A DNA stretch of 64,000 nucleotides from Lytechinus variegatus (lineage: Eukaryota > Echinodermata > Echinoidea > Temnopleuroida > Toxopneustidae). Below are positions 14,683-29,081 of this stretch, piece after piece; position 1 is the first letter of the stretch, and every line of letters begins with the position of its first letter. The notes below the pieces were generated by a model that did not search any database, was not told where the DNA came from, and was given only the letters and a program-made list of their open reading frames with translations. The stretch lies in the NCBI RefSeq assembly GCF_018143015.1, contig NC_054746.1, positions 25,992,464 through 26,056,463 on the forward strand, written 5' to 3'. The position numbers were made by a program, and so were the translations under genes.

Positions 14683-16559
14683 TATTTATTAGTTTTTTGT
14701 TGTTGTTGATACTAAAAGAATATAACAGCTACTACTGTTGTTGCTACAATAATTACCACGTATACTGCTGCTGTTGATACTACTACTTCTACAATTTTTA
14801 CTTACTATTTAATTCTTTCTTTTCACATCCGGTAGTGCAATTGCTAGTGTAGATTTTTTTCATTCCAAGCTTATACATTTAAAGCTACAAAATTTCTTAA
14901 CTCCCCAAATAACCAAAACATATTCCCCTTTTACTGATTTATCTGTGAGAAATAAGTATTTCTTATATCAAGCGCAACGTCAGAACGATATTTGTGCTTT
15001 TCAGGTGCATGGGTATGGCGAGGGCAATTAACCTTCGAATAGGGTTTCATATCCAGTTGAGTTGTTTATTATTGCTGATGGCGAAAAGTCACAAATTCCA
15101 CAAAAGGTCATATCTCGGAGCACTTTCATGAATGGGCAGTTTCAGAGTGATTCTTGCAAAATGAGCAAATCACTTATCTTTTTTTTATTCAGTAAATTCC
15201 TGCTTAAACTGTGAGCCTTTCGTCATTATAAACCAAAAATCAATTTATTGAAAGATTGCAATATTGACCCGTGTGCAAACGAAATTGTCTATTTAAGGAA
15301 TTTTTTTCTTGTAATATAAGTCATTGCTTTCTTAAGGTAAAACATTTATTTCTATGAAAAAATATATACTGATTATATTCCCAAGAAAATACATTTGATT
15401 GATTAATATCAATAACTTAAGTTACCTTTTTCGTTTAATTAGCAGATGCTTACACGAGGTGCAGAATGACAAGAAAAAAGGACATATACGATTCATCAGA
15501 TGAATGATAGTTTTGATAAAACAAGGGGTGTAACTGGGGAATCCATGCTGATTTACTAAAATGGTGGAGAAAGTGATCTCATATATATATATATTAATGT
15601 CCTAAGTGTTAAGAATAAGTCTTGTAGTCATCTGTCATAAATCAAACACTAAATAAAATGTGTTTGTAAATGAAGGAGATTTTACAGGATTGGGTAAGGG
15701 GATAAACGGTATTAAATCATATCAGGCGGTTTAGAAAGTAACTGGTACTTTGAGAGGGAACTGAAATTCTACTCGATGCTGTCCCTATTTTGTTTGTAAT
15801 TTTTTTCTTGTTTGACATTGTATCCAAGTGCAGACGTGATAAATTGCAATGATTTAACAGCCAATGTTTTCTTTATTGTGGTTATCACTTTAACAGATAG
15901 TGGGTAACAACGATATTAATATTTTGTTGAAGATACGGGAATGTCACTTTCTTAAGTCACCAGAAATCAATTTGCAATCATGTAATGGATGGGGTTTTTT
16001 TAAGAAAAGAGAATAAGAAAGGGTGTAGACGAGTTTCTACGGAATAAAAATATTGTCTAATTCGATTATAAATATTGTCAAGATTTCAAACCAAGGATCA
16101 ACTTTATTTAATGAAAACGGAATCAAATTGTAAAGTCGGATGGTATTAGGTATCGATTTGCGCGAACATAATGCGAAACATCGATCAATTTCATGCTGCA
16201 AAGAGAGACTTGCCTTTTTATTTTCATGGTGTATAAATCACTTTCAAATAGCTTGCACTGTGCTGTCAACTGAGTGAAGAACAGGAGATGCACATCATTG
16301 GCTCATACCGCCGACCGTCCTCGTTTCCCACCCTTTTTATGTGCTTTTATTTTATACGAATTGTTTTATTCAAACTTTTTTTTTACAATCGATATCTCAA
16401 AAGAACATTTACAAAATGCGCGCTGAGCAAAATAACCTTCAGGAGACGATACAGTACATGACATGATGGTTCCGTTTCACTTTAGCCTGGGATTTTTTTC
16501 AATTGGTGATTGGGGTGGAAATATTCAACCACCTGTCTTGGAAGATCACATACATCACA

Positions 16560-17210
16560 TCAACATAGCTTCTTGTCTTCTCTGCTTCCTTCAGTTTTCG
16601 ATCTTCCTCTCTACTTCTCTATCTCTCCTCTGTCCCATCTCACGTTTTCTTCCCCTTTCTTATCTCTACGTCTCTATCTATCGACCAATCACACATCCAA
16701 ACATTTCCCTCTCTTCGACTAGAGCTCTTCATGTCTATTGATTCTTCTTCTGACTGTCTTGCTATTTCAATTTGCCATTTTTTTACCATTACCTTGTCAC
16801 TCTCATTTTCCCCTCCACTTCTTTCACCAAAGTTGTATTTTGTTTATTTTTTCAAACATTTCAATCACGTTCACAGCCGCAAATACTTACTATTCTTCTC
16901 TAACCGCCTGTCATGTTTATTTGCATTCCAATCTATTCGGCATAACCAGTGTTACACCTCTTTCATCATAACTGAGTGTATTTTCCGATTTCATTTTACC
17001 TCTGTAATTCAGGAAGTAATATGCCTTTCTACAGGTATATATCCGTATTACATTTGCGTCTCATTGCATCTTTCTTTTCGTGTTTTCCCATGTCCAGCTT
17101 GTATGTCTGTTCATTCCCCCTTCCTCTTCCTTTACATCAATTTCCTCTACTGTCGCACGCGCGTCATTTCGTCCGTCTTTCGTCGCCATCCTGTTCCCCC
17201 AGCGAGAAAG
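16560..17210. repeat. Long pyrimidine-rich tract
   Basis: The plus strand is dominated by C and T, with dense CTCT, TTCC and CCTT words. The bias suppresses stop codons and yields open frames in all three plus frames (one of 170 codons), none of which resembles a protein. Other biased tracts are at 10020-10240, 26057-26450, 36000-36330 (purine) and 37640-37900 (purine). Confidence 0.7.
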
Positions 17211-20200
17211 CATTGCCACTTCGATGGTATAAACAGGTGGTAATTGATACCAGTTCCATAGTGATTGCGCTTTAAAGGAATCAAAGAAACCAGGCTTAAG
17301 CCACGGCTACAACCCCCTAGGATTACGATCCGCCCTCCTCCCCATTGGCAAACTGACAATCGGGGTTGGATTAGATAATAATGGACCCGGCTGTATCACT
17401 TTCCTCCATGGATCCCATGACTTAGAGTAGAGGACAAGAAGCGTGTCACCAGGAATCTTCAAACTGAAGCTCCTGGATGTCACCCAAGGAGTTGCCTTGA
17501 CACATACATGCAATCCGCCTCAATTAAAGTGTATGTCTCTTTATAAGCTAATACACTTGTCGTAACTGACCATTTGAGATATCATCGATTACTCCATTAT
17601 GGTTGAAGATGAATACATTTAGTTTTATATATGTTCTTATTGATATAGTGAAAATCAACAATTTAACAAAAAATTGCAAGACTTGGTCTTTCGTTTAAGC
17701 AGTAATTGAAAAACACGATCGTATCACCTTATTAGTGAATTTTGGTATAGCACTATCAATTGAGCAACAGTTTTCCCAACAATATTCGTTGGGCAATAGT
17801 TGTTTTGCATTTTCGGGAAGAATTGTAGTGTATCTTGGACAGTATGTTCAATTGTATCTCATTGTTTTATATGATTCGTGAGCTATTTTCTTAACTTTGC
17901 GTCGTCGTCGTCCAAAAGTCTTGTTGCCTCTGTGGAGTTTATTTTAACACCTTTTATTACGAACGCTGAATGTCAAATTCTCTATAATTCAGGCGATATT
18001 TCTGCCTACGAATCTCCCACGTAAAAAAAACTGAAATGGAAAAAAGGTAGCTTTGGTGTCACCAGCTCGTCCATGTGGAATGCTTGTTCTTTCCACTAGA
18101 AATATTAGGTTATAGTAGTTGCTTCAGGGTACGAACTTTAGCATTCGAAAAATATCACATATCAAAGAATCAGAACATATTTCAAAAATACTTGCGTTAA
18201 CAGCTCTTATTCCTTTGTTTTGGGATCGTAGACAGATTGGTATGAGATTTCTTGTCCTTGAGGGGCAAAATGAGTCAGAAAAAGTCCATCTACTCCCCTT
18301 ATTAAAAAAGAAGAACAACGCAGAACAAGATAGGGTCGAAATCGTGTCAGGTCAGTTACTTAGCGGTCATAGTGAGGTCAGTAAGTAAACTAACGAGACT
18401 GTTCGTACTGTGTATTAAATGGCAGACATCACAAGGAACTGAGTCTTGATTCCCGAAACACATGTATAACGAAAGTCTTTATGAAAACTTCGGGTAATAT
18501 TTGATGCCCAGCGCGATTCAATACTATTATTTGATAAATCTTTAAATATTGAGAGTTCTATCAGATACCCCACTTCCTTCAACCGTTTATTATTATCGAA
18601 CCGTTTTTAAGGGCAATTTTCCAAATAGCAGTAGGTTATTGTCAGCCTTATAATTCGTGACACATGATACTATACATCAGTAAAATATACATTATATATA
18701 TATATATATTTCAGGATATGGAGCCACGACTTTTTCTTCATTTTATTTTGATCTACGTAAACATTCTGGAAGATTTTCCATCATTGTCCAAAAAACAGTG
18801 AAGATGATAACAAATACTTTGAAAAATATTGTTACGATATTGTTTTTGTCAAAATTTCTAAGAAAAACCAAACATCTCGGCAATGGAAAGAAAAATATGA
18901 CATCTTGGCGATGTGCATTGCTTCTACAGAAACCGATATACCCAAAGGGATTATTTTTATTTCATTGAAAGTTCTTCAGTGGGGGTATGGATTTGGTCAA
19001 CAATGGACGAAAGAAAATACAAATGGCTCGCCTGGATTGCGTCAAACTCTTGAGGTGTGTAGAAGTTCATGGTCTGATTCAACTGGACAGGTCATTCCTG
19101 GACGGCCTCTAGGCTGTGATTATCACTGATAACCTTACAGTGATAGCAACCCATGGTTCTATTCTTTGTGAGAAGCTTCCTATCATATTCCCTATCACTG
19201 ACCGTCTAGATTGAGAATAGTTGCTCTCCCGGGTAACGTTGTATAAAGTACATTAAAAGGGGGAGTCACTTGATTGCATGACGGTTGAAACAAAGATGAT
19301 AATTAATAATATTAAAACGGCGTTACAAGAAAAAGAGGTATCCCCTGAAGAAATCGGTCATCAAATGGATATCGTTAATCGGGTACCAACCCACTTAATC
19401 AATCGCCTCTTGCATATCTTGACGTCTTAGGGACCTCTTTGTTTTTGAGATGGGAAACACGATCATGGCAACGTGGGGTCTGCATTTTAGCTGAAATGAA
19501 TTCACTGTGCGTGTTTGAGCTAGTAGATAAATTTAATGAATGAAAATGATAGCTATATATATTTTTTATATCCAGAATAGAAGATATAAGAAATAATGAG
19601 TGCATGTAGTTTATTTGACATTATTGATTATTATATACATACATTTCTATAACATTTTGAGAACATTGTATTATGACAAACACTTGCTGTCTACCAAAGT
19701 TCGAAATGAAACTTTAATTCCGTATAAAATCTGTGACATGACTTATATCGACAAGAGCTTCATGCATCCCTAGATCAAAGAGAATGTCACTAACTTCGAA
19801 AAAAATGTAATTTTAGTAGATATTTGGTTAACCGAAGCAGGAGACTTCATTATCATGATGAGATAACCTACGTGTACATTATCGCGGTAGTGGATACATC
19901 TAGGGTAGATCTTAACTCATTATGTATTATTTGTATTAACTATAATAGTCTATCATTTTAAGAGGGGATTCACTATTGAGAAGTCTATCCTATAATAAAT
20001 ATTCATTTTTTTAAGTGAGAATGTTGTACTTTTTTTTCTTCAAGGAAAACCACGGATGCAATGTATTTACTGAAATACATAAGACTTAATAAACGAAAAC
20101 GTAATCATATTCACATGGATCCGCACCTTTCCTTTTATCAACAAAGCCAGCTTTTGTATGGAACGCTACAGATTACAGATTTTAATTATATCGCTGACCT

Positions 20201-23200
20201 TTCGACGGTCACCATACCTTGGCTATTTGAGTGAAAATAGAAATAAAGCAGACGATGAATGATGTGTAAGTTTGTTTATATCTTGGTCTAGAGGCTGCTC
20301 CGGAGTCGGTACTAATAAAGAGCATCTGAGTGTTGCTTCGTTTATACCAGAGTTGTTTCCAACATCAACAGAATCTTTCAACCCATCAAAGGCATCCTTA
20401 TGGAACTTATGATCATTTAACCACCTGCTGATTTATTTATGAATTATCCTCATACCTTTCTCTGTTGATTTAATTGTTGAAGAGTCTTTGCTATCGCTAA
20501 GGATGTTTATTCTTTATGATTCGATCATTGTATCTCAGGTTATCAGTCTTAAAGGAAAATGTGCGAGTGTAACGAGAGAGAAAGAAAAGGAAATTACATT
20601 TTCCTACATCATGTTCAGAAAGGTTATGATTGCTTAGCGAATTCATATTTGTGATGTTAAGTATTACAGTTATTAAGTTAAGTGCAGGTTTATATCCGTA
20701 ATTGCACCACTGCACGCGTAGTACCAATTTGCTGTGTTTCCGAGAGTTTGAATTGTTGTTAAATGCTGAAACTTGCCAATAGATTTCCAATTGATTTTTC
20801 GTGTTGTTGGAAAGGTTGCTATCATTAAAGTTATACTCCGCTTGTCCAGGATATAATGTGCCTTTAGTAAGGGTTTGAACTACCGTATGTCTACTGAGAT
20901 AATCTATGACTATGGATTGGTATTGAGGGAACGTCAGCACGACCAGCAGTGCAATTTGTGGGCGCTTTTATCACCACCGATCATGGATGCCAGTTTTGCC
21001 GCGATGCAATACTTATACTAAGATAACAATATTAAATAACGATTCCTAAGTCATTGAACCGATACCCACCGTTCCATTAGAATGGTTTTCCTTAGGCATT
21101 GAAACATTTTAACGTGTTTTTTTTTTGTAATCATTGTACGTTTGAATTAAATCAGCCAATATATCTTACGCAAAGATAGAAATTTTGTAACATGATCGTC
21201 AACCTTCTATGATTTCAGTATGCCACCTGGAGGCGCCGGAGCCTTCATACACTCAATTTTGTCAAATGCCACTCAAAAGATTATGACTGTACCTATATGC
21301 ATAACCACTTGAAACAAAAGAAGAAGATGTTGCTCTCTTTAACAATACCCTTTCCCATCACCATGTCCTATGAATAGACATTCAGAACGTTATACTTTGT
21401 TTTGATATTGATATGTTTAATGTGTGAAGGCAACAGGTGGTCTTGTAGAAAGGAGGGATGATTCAAACGTCTAGTTGAATAAGTTCGGAACAGACGAGCG
21501 ATATTTAAAAAAGAAATAATTTGCACAGACTATGGCCCATTTTAGAATGCCTTATGTAACTATGGTAACTTGCCATTATTTTTAAACACCATGATTTTTT
21601 TTGTGATTGGCCGTTCATCTGATATAATGACAAATTTACCGATAGTGTAACTTTTCTATGAAACGAGCCCCCAGATGTTACATTACACACGGAGTATAAA
21701 ATTGGATATACTTGTCAAGAATCGATTCCAAATGTCAATAACGTGATTGTGCCAGACTCAACGCAAATAGTTACATAATGCAAAATCGTTATTGGATGAA
21801 AGCAAATATCAAATCATAATAAAATATGACGCCAAACATTGATGATAAGTTCTGCTTTGGGCGACTTTTTTGCAAGACGAAGGTGCTGTCCTCTGCTTTC
21901 AGAGCGCTTATCTCCCTCAGGTCACTGAACGAAGGTTGACCAACAAGACATGCGCAGCTAACAAGAAATGAAATTTGGATGAAAGAAAAGGTTGGGAGTT
22001 GCATAATTTCGGGTTGCATTTTCGTGATTTCGTAAGCCGATAAATCAGACAGCACATTTCATGCAAATGAAGATAAAGAAAAGCCTCAAGTCAGGAGAGG
22101 AAATGACAGATGCGTGCCGCAGTTCACGCTTGAATCGGATCCACGATTTCGAAGATCCATTCATTATCGGAATGATGATTACATCGGTATCATTCTCTGT
22201 GAGAGCATGATGCCATGGGCACTTGATTTGACGAGTTTAGAGAAGTTGACAGAGAAAAAGAGAGAAATAAAAAGAAAGACGGAAAGAGGGATGAATAGAA
22301 GAGTTAAAGTATAAACAAAAAGGGAGAATTGTTTCAGAGTGCGTCAGAACTGAGGTATTTAGACTAAATGTGTGGAAAGGTGAAAGATCCACTTGCGACA
22401 GTGTGTTTGGGTATCATTTTGGTGGTTAATGATGATATCATTAATGATACTCGTACTAGGTGTTTTTTTTTTCTTGAAGATATATTGCGCAACCATCATT
22501 AAACCAGATTTTGCTCGAGCGCTACCATTTTAATCAACAGGTTAAGTGATGTTTATGTGAGAATGTGTACAAGGGTGCGTGTGTGGGTGCATGCGTGACA
22601 CACACACACAGAGAAAGAGGGTGGATTAATAAACATAATGTCAATGTGTGATTGAATGTTTACCTGTACACTATATCACTGACACAAGTATAATCTCTGT
22701 GAAGGAAATGGCACGTTTCTGATTGATTCTTACGAAGATTTGCTAGCTTTGCAATCATTAGTTTTGATTAAGCAAGCCTTTGTAATTGATTCATAGCAAA
22801 CAGCGCCAATGATGGTAATCTCAGTACATTCAGTGACGCGTACGCATAATTGAGATTTACCTTAAACTTTAACAACGCCCTTCTATACCTGTTTGATTAT
22901 ATATTGGGATGACTATTTGATTGACACGTCCTTACTCAATTATTGACACTGGCTTTAATCAACGAGAACTAAAATGCCATTATCTGTAACCATGACAGCG
23001 TGGTGTGATTTTAATGAAGCCTGAGATAAACTCGATTACAGGATATCAATCAATATTCAAACAAAACCTTCAATGTTTATCAATTTTTCAAAACTTAGCA
23101 TATTTTGTAAATAACCTCCGTATGCACAAAGATAAGGAACAATTCGCCTGCTTAATGTAATATCGTGCATATATTATATTTTTATTCAGTTATGTTTTAA

Positions 23201-24782
23201 AGTTTTCTGGTCGTTTATTCAATTTGGTTTGTTTATTTTGTTTCATGACTACATTAAAAGATTAATCGCCTAAGACTTTATTCCCTTAAAGCATTAAATT
23301 GTTCATACCAATGAGATATTCTATTCATGATTCAAGTGAGTGCCTGTCTCGAAAGACATCATTGTCTTCTTTTTTTATATAGAAATATAGAATAGTTAAT
23401 AATTAACAACTTAATTCTTAAGTTATTCCTCATTTTCCTTGACGGAGATATGGTGTAAAGGACAAAAATTACACAAAGTCAACATAAAAGTTGGTGATTT
23501 CGATATGAGAAAAGTAAGATAGTTAAACCCTTCATGAACTTTTTAGGCATTGGCTAAACTGACATTAAAATGATATAAATTGGCCGTATAATTGTATATT
23601 GCCCCTTGCTTAGCAACACGTACGAATTTACACCTTATTGCTTTTTCTCAGACCCTGACTGTATCATCCGGTGACAGGGTCTTGCAACCTATTATAGACG
23701 TTTTCTTCGCGCTTCCCGGAAATCAGTCATGGTGGCGCATTCGATGAGAAAAACCATAATTTGGTCCCTTTACATAAGCATAGCGATTGATCGTGGGAAT
23801 GATTTCTACAATTGAATCCATTGACTATCTGTTTATGATCAATCTTATAAATCAGTCATACGATCAATGGCTAAGTTTCATATTGCAGGGCCCCAGAACA
23901 GAGATTGGGAAGCACCTGGATGGTTGCGTAGAGACCGTGAAGCGTATCACACTCGAGGCGGATCTCAGCCTTGGCCGATTTAAGAGAAGCTAAATCCAAT
24001 GCCCTGCTTTGTTAATGTTCTAAAGCTCCATCAATCAGATGGAACTGCGTCTTTGAAAGGTGTGAGGTGGAAGATGAGTGTTCGATAAACCTCATGAGGA
24101 CTCTTGTTTATGGTAAGCCATCGATGGGCCTTAAGATTTGAAAAACCATCCACTTTACTCATGGGATGCGGCAAAGGGGATAAAAGTTTCGTAACAGCAC
24201 CTTGAACAAAGTAAGAGCGATTAGAAGAATTGCTTGACCACCAGAATAGTTGAAGAGATGAAAAACGTATTCACGAATTTTTCAAACAAACAACGAATGC
24301 GATTTATGTTTATTGTGGGATTTTGATGACTTAAGTACAATAGGCTTACTGTAATTTGGTATTTTAAGTGATGTGCCCAACACCGAATCCATTCGTATTA
24401 TTTTTAAGCATTTTCAAATCATGTGATCTTCTGAAGATCTGAAGAGAAAAGTGTATATCGAACACATTTCAATCATAGTTGGTATAATCTAGACTAACAT
24501 CGACACTTTTCCAAAAGAACCTTTGTTACCGACTTTGTCGCTTTGTTTTCCTTTATCCGAAAAGGTGACGAAGTAAGTCTGTAATCTGTAATTTACATCA
24601 AAATAGCTTTTCTTTCTGTCCTCAAACATGTCAAAGAATCTTCCTATTTCGTTTGATTTATAGGACATGAAGTATCTTTCATGTCTAACGGATAGTTGGA
24701 CAAGGCGCACATCATTCTACGTCATGAAACTTCCAAAAACACCACGGAGGCACAGAGTGTGGGAGCTAAGATTTAATACCAA

Positions 24783-24830
24783 TTTGCGCATGCTCAGTCT
24801 GTGATTTCTTAAGGACTGAGCATGCGCAAA
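24783..24830. repeat. Perfect 17-bp inverted repeat with NRF1-like core
   Basis: TTTGCGCATGCTCAGTC (24783-24799) and GACTGAGCATGCGCAAA (24814-24830) are exact complements separated by 14 bases. Each arm contains GCGCATGC, close to the NRF1 consensus. Confidence 0.75.
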
Positions 24831-27800
24831 CCAATTTTACTTGTTCTTTTCCTTCCATACAGTGATTTGCGAAAGATCATTTTAATGTCTTTGCATAGTG
24901 TAAGTGAACTGAGGAATGTCATAGGTTGGGCAGGCGATAGCCAATGAGATATGTTTGTAATTAGCTGTGAGCATCATTTCTTGAAAGTTATCATCACTAG
25001 CATGTTGTCATCCAGCCAATCAAATTATAGTATTTCACTATCACGTTTGCAAATCTCCTGGATGACAAACTTCATGAAACGGTATCAGATCAACCTTGAC
25101 CATACCCAATATTCTTGGTAACAATATGGCTTCGTTTTCCAAACATTTTGTTGTTACCTGTCATTGGAAAGCGTGAGAAGTGGGATGGTGAGTTATCGAT
25201 ATCAAATCAAATTCTATAATGATCATTTGAATAGGTGGTTTCCTTTGCAAATGAGGACCTTGGAAGGATGTTTTTTTAAGTTGCCTTTTCATCTGCACGT
25301 CGCTTTCAATCTCCTAAGTGGTCTTCCAGACACCAACGACACTGTGGTGTCCACCATAGACAATAGTATTATTTTCTAGGATTTCAAAACCATTGATTTT
25401 GAGACTCAAGACAGATGTGAAATGACGTTAGCAATGAAGCACCGGAAAATGCACCCCCCCCCCGTCCCCAAGTTAGATCTTTATAATTGCAGGGTGTTTC
25501 GGGTTTTTTGTATATCGCAAGCTGCCGGAAATTCAATTCTAATATTTAAAAAAATCCTATAAAGTGGAAAATGTAGTGTCAAATCCGGAAAGATTATCCT
25601 TTGATATAGTAGTTGCTTCTTTCTAAGCATTCTATATTTAGGTTGAAAAGAAAAGTGAACACCCTGGGTATTATTTGTAGTATTCGTGCAGGCAAACAGG
25701 TGGTGTATAGGAGTAATACAAATGTAAATAAATATATGTCACTTTCAGTTAGATCTCGATATTCTGGCGATTTATACATTTTATTGCATTTACTTACCTT
25801 AATGGTATCGATGATGGTTTTTAACTGTCAGAAACGACCAAAGATAATGTCAATCGATATACGGAAATCAAAATTCGACTGATCTCCCTTTAAAGACAGG
25901 AAGTTAACTGTTTTCAAAATATCGCTTTGCACTTGATGGTGAACGGAAACGTAATCTCTTGTCCTCGTCCTCCAACTCAATCTTCAAGATGCAAGGCGTG
26001 ATTCCTATACATCTTTCTTACTCTTAGGTGTTGACATACCCCATTACTTTTTATCGTTGCCCCCCACTCTCTCTTCTTTACTACGCGTTAGTTTATTAAT
26101 CACTGTACCTTTTCGATATATTTTTTCATCTCTTATCCTCTTTCAGTTACATCTCTTCTTTATCTACTGTATCCTCCCTGCAGGACGTATTCCAAAATTT
26201 CTCCCCCTATTTCTCCTTGTCTGTCTCTCCCTCTCAATCTCTCTTCTTAAGTCCCATTTTTTAAATCACTTTTTGGTTTTGTTTTTAAATCGCACCCCTT
26301 CTTTGAGGTAAATCTCTGCTTTCTCTCATGCACCCTCTTTACAGGGCACATTCTCAAATCTATTTCGTCCGTTCGACTCATTCTCCACCACTAACCCCCC
26401 CCCCCCCACCCTTTCCCCATCCCCTCCCTCTTTCTCTCTCTCTCACACACTCCCATGCTCTTTTCAACTGTTTTGAATACCTATATTATACCAAGGCAGT
26501 TTTTAATACTTTAAGATACATAGTTTGAAAGCTGCACTAAAATTATAGTTTGACCATATTGATCACCATGGTTTGCGACTGGCTGACCGAAAGTAGAGCG
26601 CTTCTTACCATTCCCTTGCAAACTTTGTGTAATTAGAATGCAAGGCACATACAAAACGTGGCTTATAATTGGTAGGATGCGTAAGACAAAACTGAGCTCA
26701 AGCAATAAATCTTGAGAAGAACACAATTACAAAACAATCAGGGGAAAGTGAAAGTGTGATTTTGTGTTAATATGACATGAGAGAGATTCCGTCTAGCAAA
26801 AGATTTTTTTTTCATCAAAGTTGGAGCTAGGTGGCATCAAAGTTTTAAAAGAAAATACAGAGAGATGCACCAATTTTTTTGCACATAGGGACAGTGTCTT
26901 TCATCAAAATACAAATTTTTGATAATTTTTATGCAGAATATGAATAAAATTGCACAACTATTCCCATTGAAATACCATTTTTACATTGGATTTATATATT
27001 CGATGCATCTGATTGGTCGAATATTAAGTCATGAAAGCGAGGAAATGAAGCAAACACATCCTTGGAAAATTGTAGGAATTGTAAAATCATCATTATTTTG
27101 GAAATTGATATTTTCCTCAGACTGATATCAACTTCAATACTTTAATTTTCCACTCAAGTGAAATAGAATCAAGTGAAATTATGTAATGTGCTATTGTTAG
27201 AAGTCACGGTCATAAAGTTATACCAAAATTGCTCTTCGTAATTGCACTGTTAAGATATCACCAAGTTGGGTAATTAGTTACCATGCACCATGTTATCTTT
27301 TCATAATCAGTTCCTGCATTCATCACCAGTACTGAAAATATTAATCTTTCTGTTCTCTTCAATGGCATCATTATTTTTCTGTAAATAAATATAAGGGCCC
27401 CTGAAGCCTTTTTTATATACTGCATAACTAAGTTTCTTTACATGTAAACATGCCTTTTCATGCAATAACTAGGTTACTTCGGTATCAACGATCACGTGGT
27501 TAATAACTAAACACAGAAAAACGTGCTCATTCATGGAAAGAATGAAAAACATTAACCGGTGTTGAACAATCAGATAAATTGACATTCTATTTTATTCTTT
27601 GGTAAAATGTATTTATGTTTGCATCATAGGAGGTTCGCTATACCTACTATATCTTAAAACTTCAATACAAAATCAGCTTTAGAAAATTGTTTGCGTTATT
27701 ATTTACGTAAAGGGGGGAAGGAGAGGCTCAAACTTTTCATCAAATATAAGTACTGCTGACTTGCCTCAGACTTTGATTCCCTTCGAGATGTGCGCATCAT

Positions 27801-28911
27801 TGCGTTTAATGCTTGCATGCTGCGTTAAATGTGTTTTAGCATTTTTAGCATTTCCAATACCGCTCTTATGGCAATAGCCTCATGTTGTGGTCATTGTTAG
27901 TCGCATGATGAGGATATATTTGTTATTAATTATCGTGGCATGTGCCATTGAGAGACGTTATTTCCGGATGGGTTATCATTGTAAAAGAGATTAATAAGCG
28001 ATATTCTTCGAGCGGCTAAATCGTCATTACACCGAATCTAGACGAGAAATCAGCAGAGTTCTGCTTGACTATACTCACTCCCAACTGAATTAAAATTAAA
28101 AACAATTGCTTAAAAACAACCCTAAACGGGCGTTGTTTAGACAACCAGACGACGGAAACAAAGTAATAAAGATGGCCACTGTGTGATAATTCATCATTAT
28201 AATGTCAAATCGGTTTCAAAGATCTGATAACGACAATGTTTGCTCGTTTTATGACGAGCCGTGTTAGACATTTTGCAACGAAGCGTTTTACCAACATTTT
28301 GTTCTACCCTCATATCTGAAGATAGAAAAAAACCAATATATCGTATTTCCTTAATTTTTGTTTTATTATACAACTAATATATTTCTGAAATGAAAAAAAA
28401 ACACCAGGAAAGTATCATTCATTAACTTTAGATAATTATTCGAAATATGTATCGTGATACGGTCCATTGTGTTATACGTTGTCATTGTCTTGTTACTTTT
28501 TTATTTCCATATAGAACCTTTATAGTGCATTTAGTCATGGGCTATTGCCTACCTTTGTCATTTTATTTTGGGTTTTTTAATAAATCATCACAAAGTGAAG
28601 TTACTTGTCGACCTCTAATTGTGATAAAAAATATTCCAGGGTTACCTCTGCGATGACTCAAACTCAGATAATGGACTTTTACCATGACTACCTAATGAGG
28701 AATTGGACACGTTAATTGACTGAGATGCACTGTAATTTAATATAGTCACAAAATTCGGCAAGAGATACTATAAAACGATTCTCTTACTAACAAACATAGT
28801 AAACAAACACACATTGCTTCAAGTAGACATACACACTTTATTCCTCAAATTTCAGAAATAATGATTTCAAACAGGTATCGTGGCAGTGTACTGATATCTT
28901 ATTACATTCGA

Positions 28912-29081
28912 CGCCCTTTCACACGGTAAAAAATCATTATTTGAATGATGAATATAGTGAAAAATAAGGCTATAATGACGAATATTTAGCACGTGTGAAA
29001 CAAAACTAGAACATGATTAGAATCATGAACGTAGCAATCTTCATTACAATGATGATTCAAGATTCACGTGTGAAAAGGCCC
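28912..29081. mobile_element. MITE, about 170 bp, GGCCTTTTCACACG-type ends
   Basis: The left end GCCCTTTCACACGGT pairs with the right end ACGTGTGAAAAGGCCC. The subterminal words AATCATTATTTGAATGATGA and TCATTACAATGATGATTC are also roughly self-complementary. No reading frame of note. Confidence 0.55.

Larger units (their letters stand above)
14683..28911. other. Gene-free stretch, mostly unique AT-rich DNA
   Basis: No gene recognised. Items of note are the pyrimidine tract at 16560, a higher-G+C patch at about 17160-17520, an orphan open frame at 20497-20970, a CA/GT-rich patch at about 22570-22610, the hairpin at 24783 and C-runs at 25456 and 26397. Confidence 0.5.

Noticed and set aside
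16731-17243. 170-codon open frame, the second longest in the window
   Set aside because: It arises from the C/T-rich tract: all three plus frames are open there, and composition is Ser/Phe/Leu/Pro-heavy with no domain.
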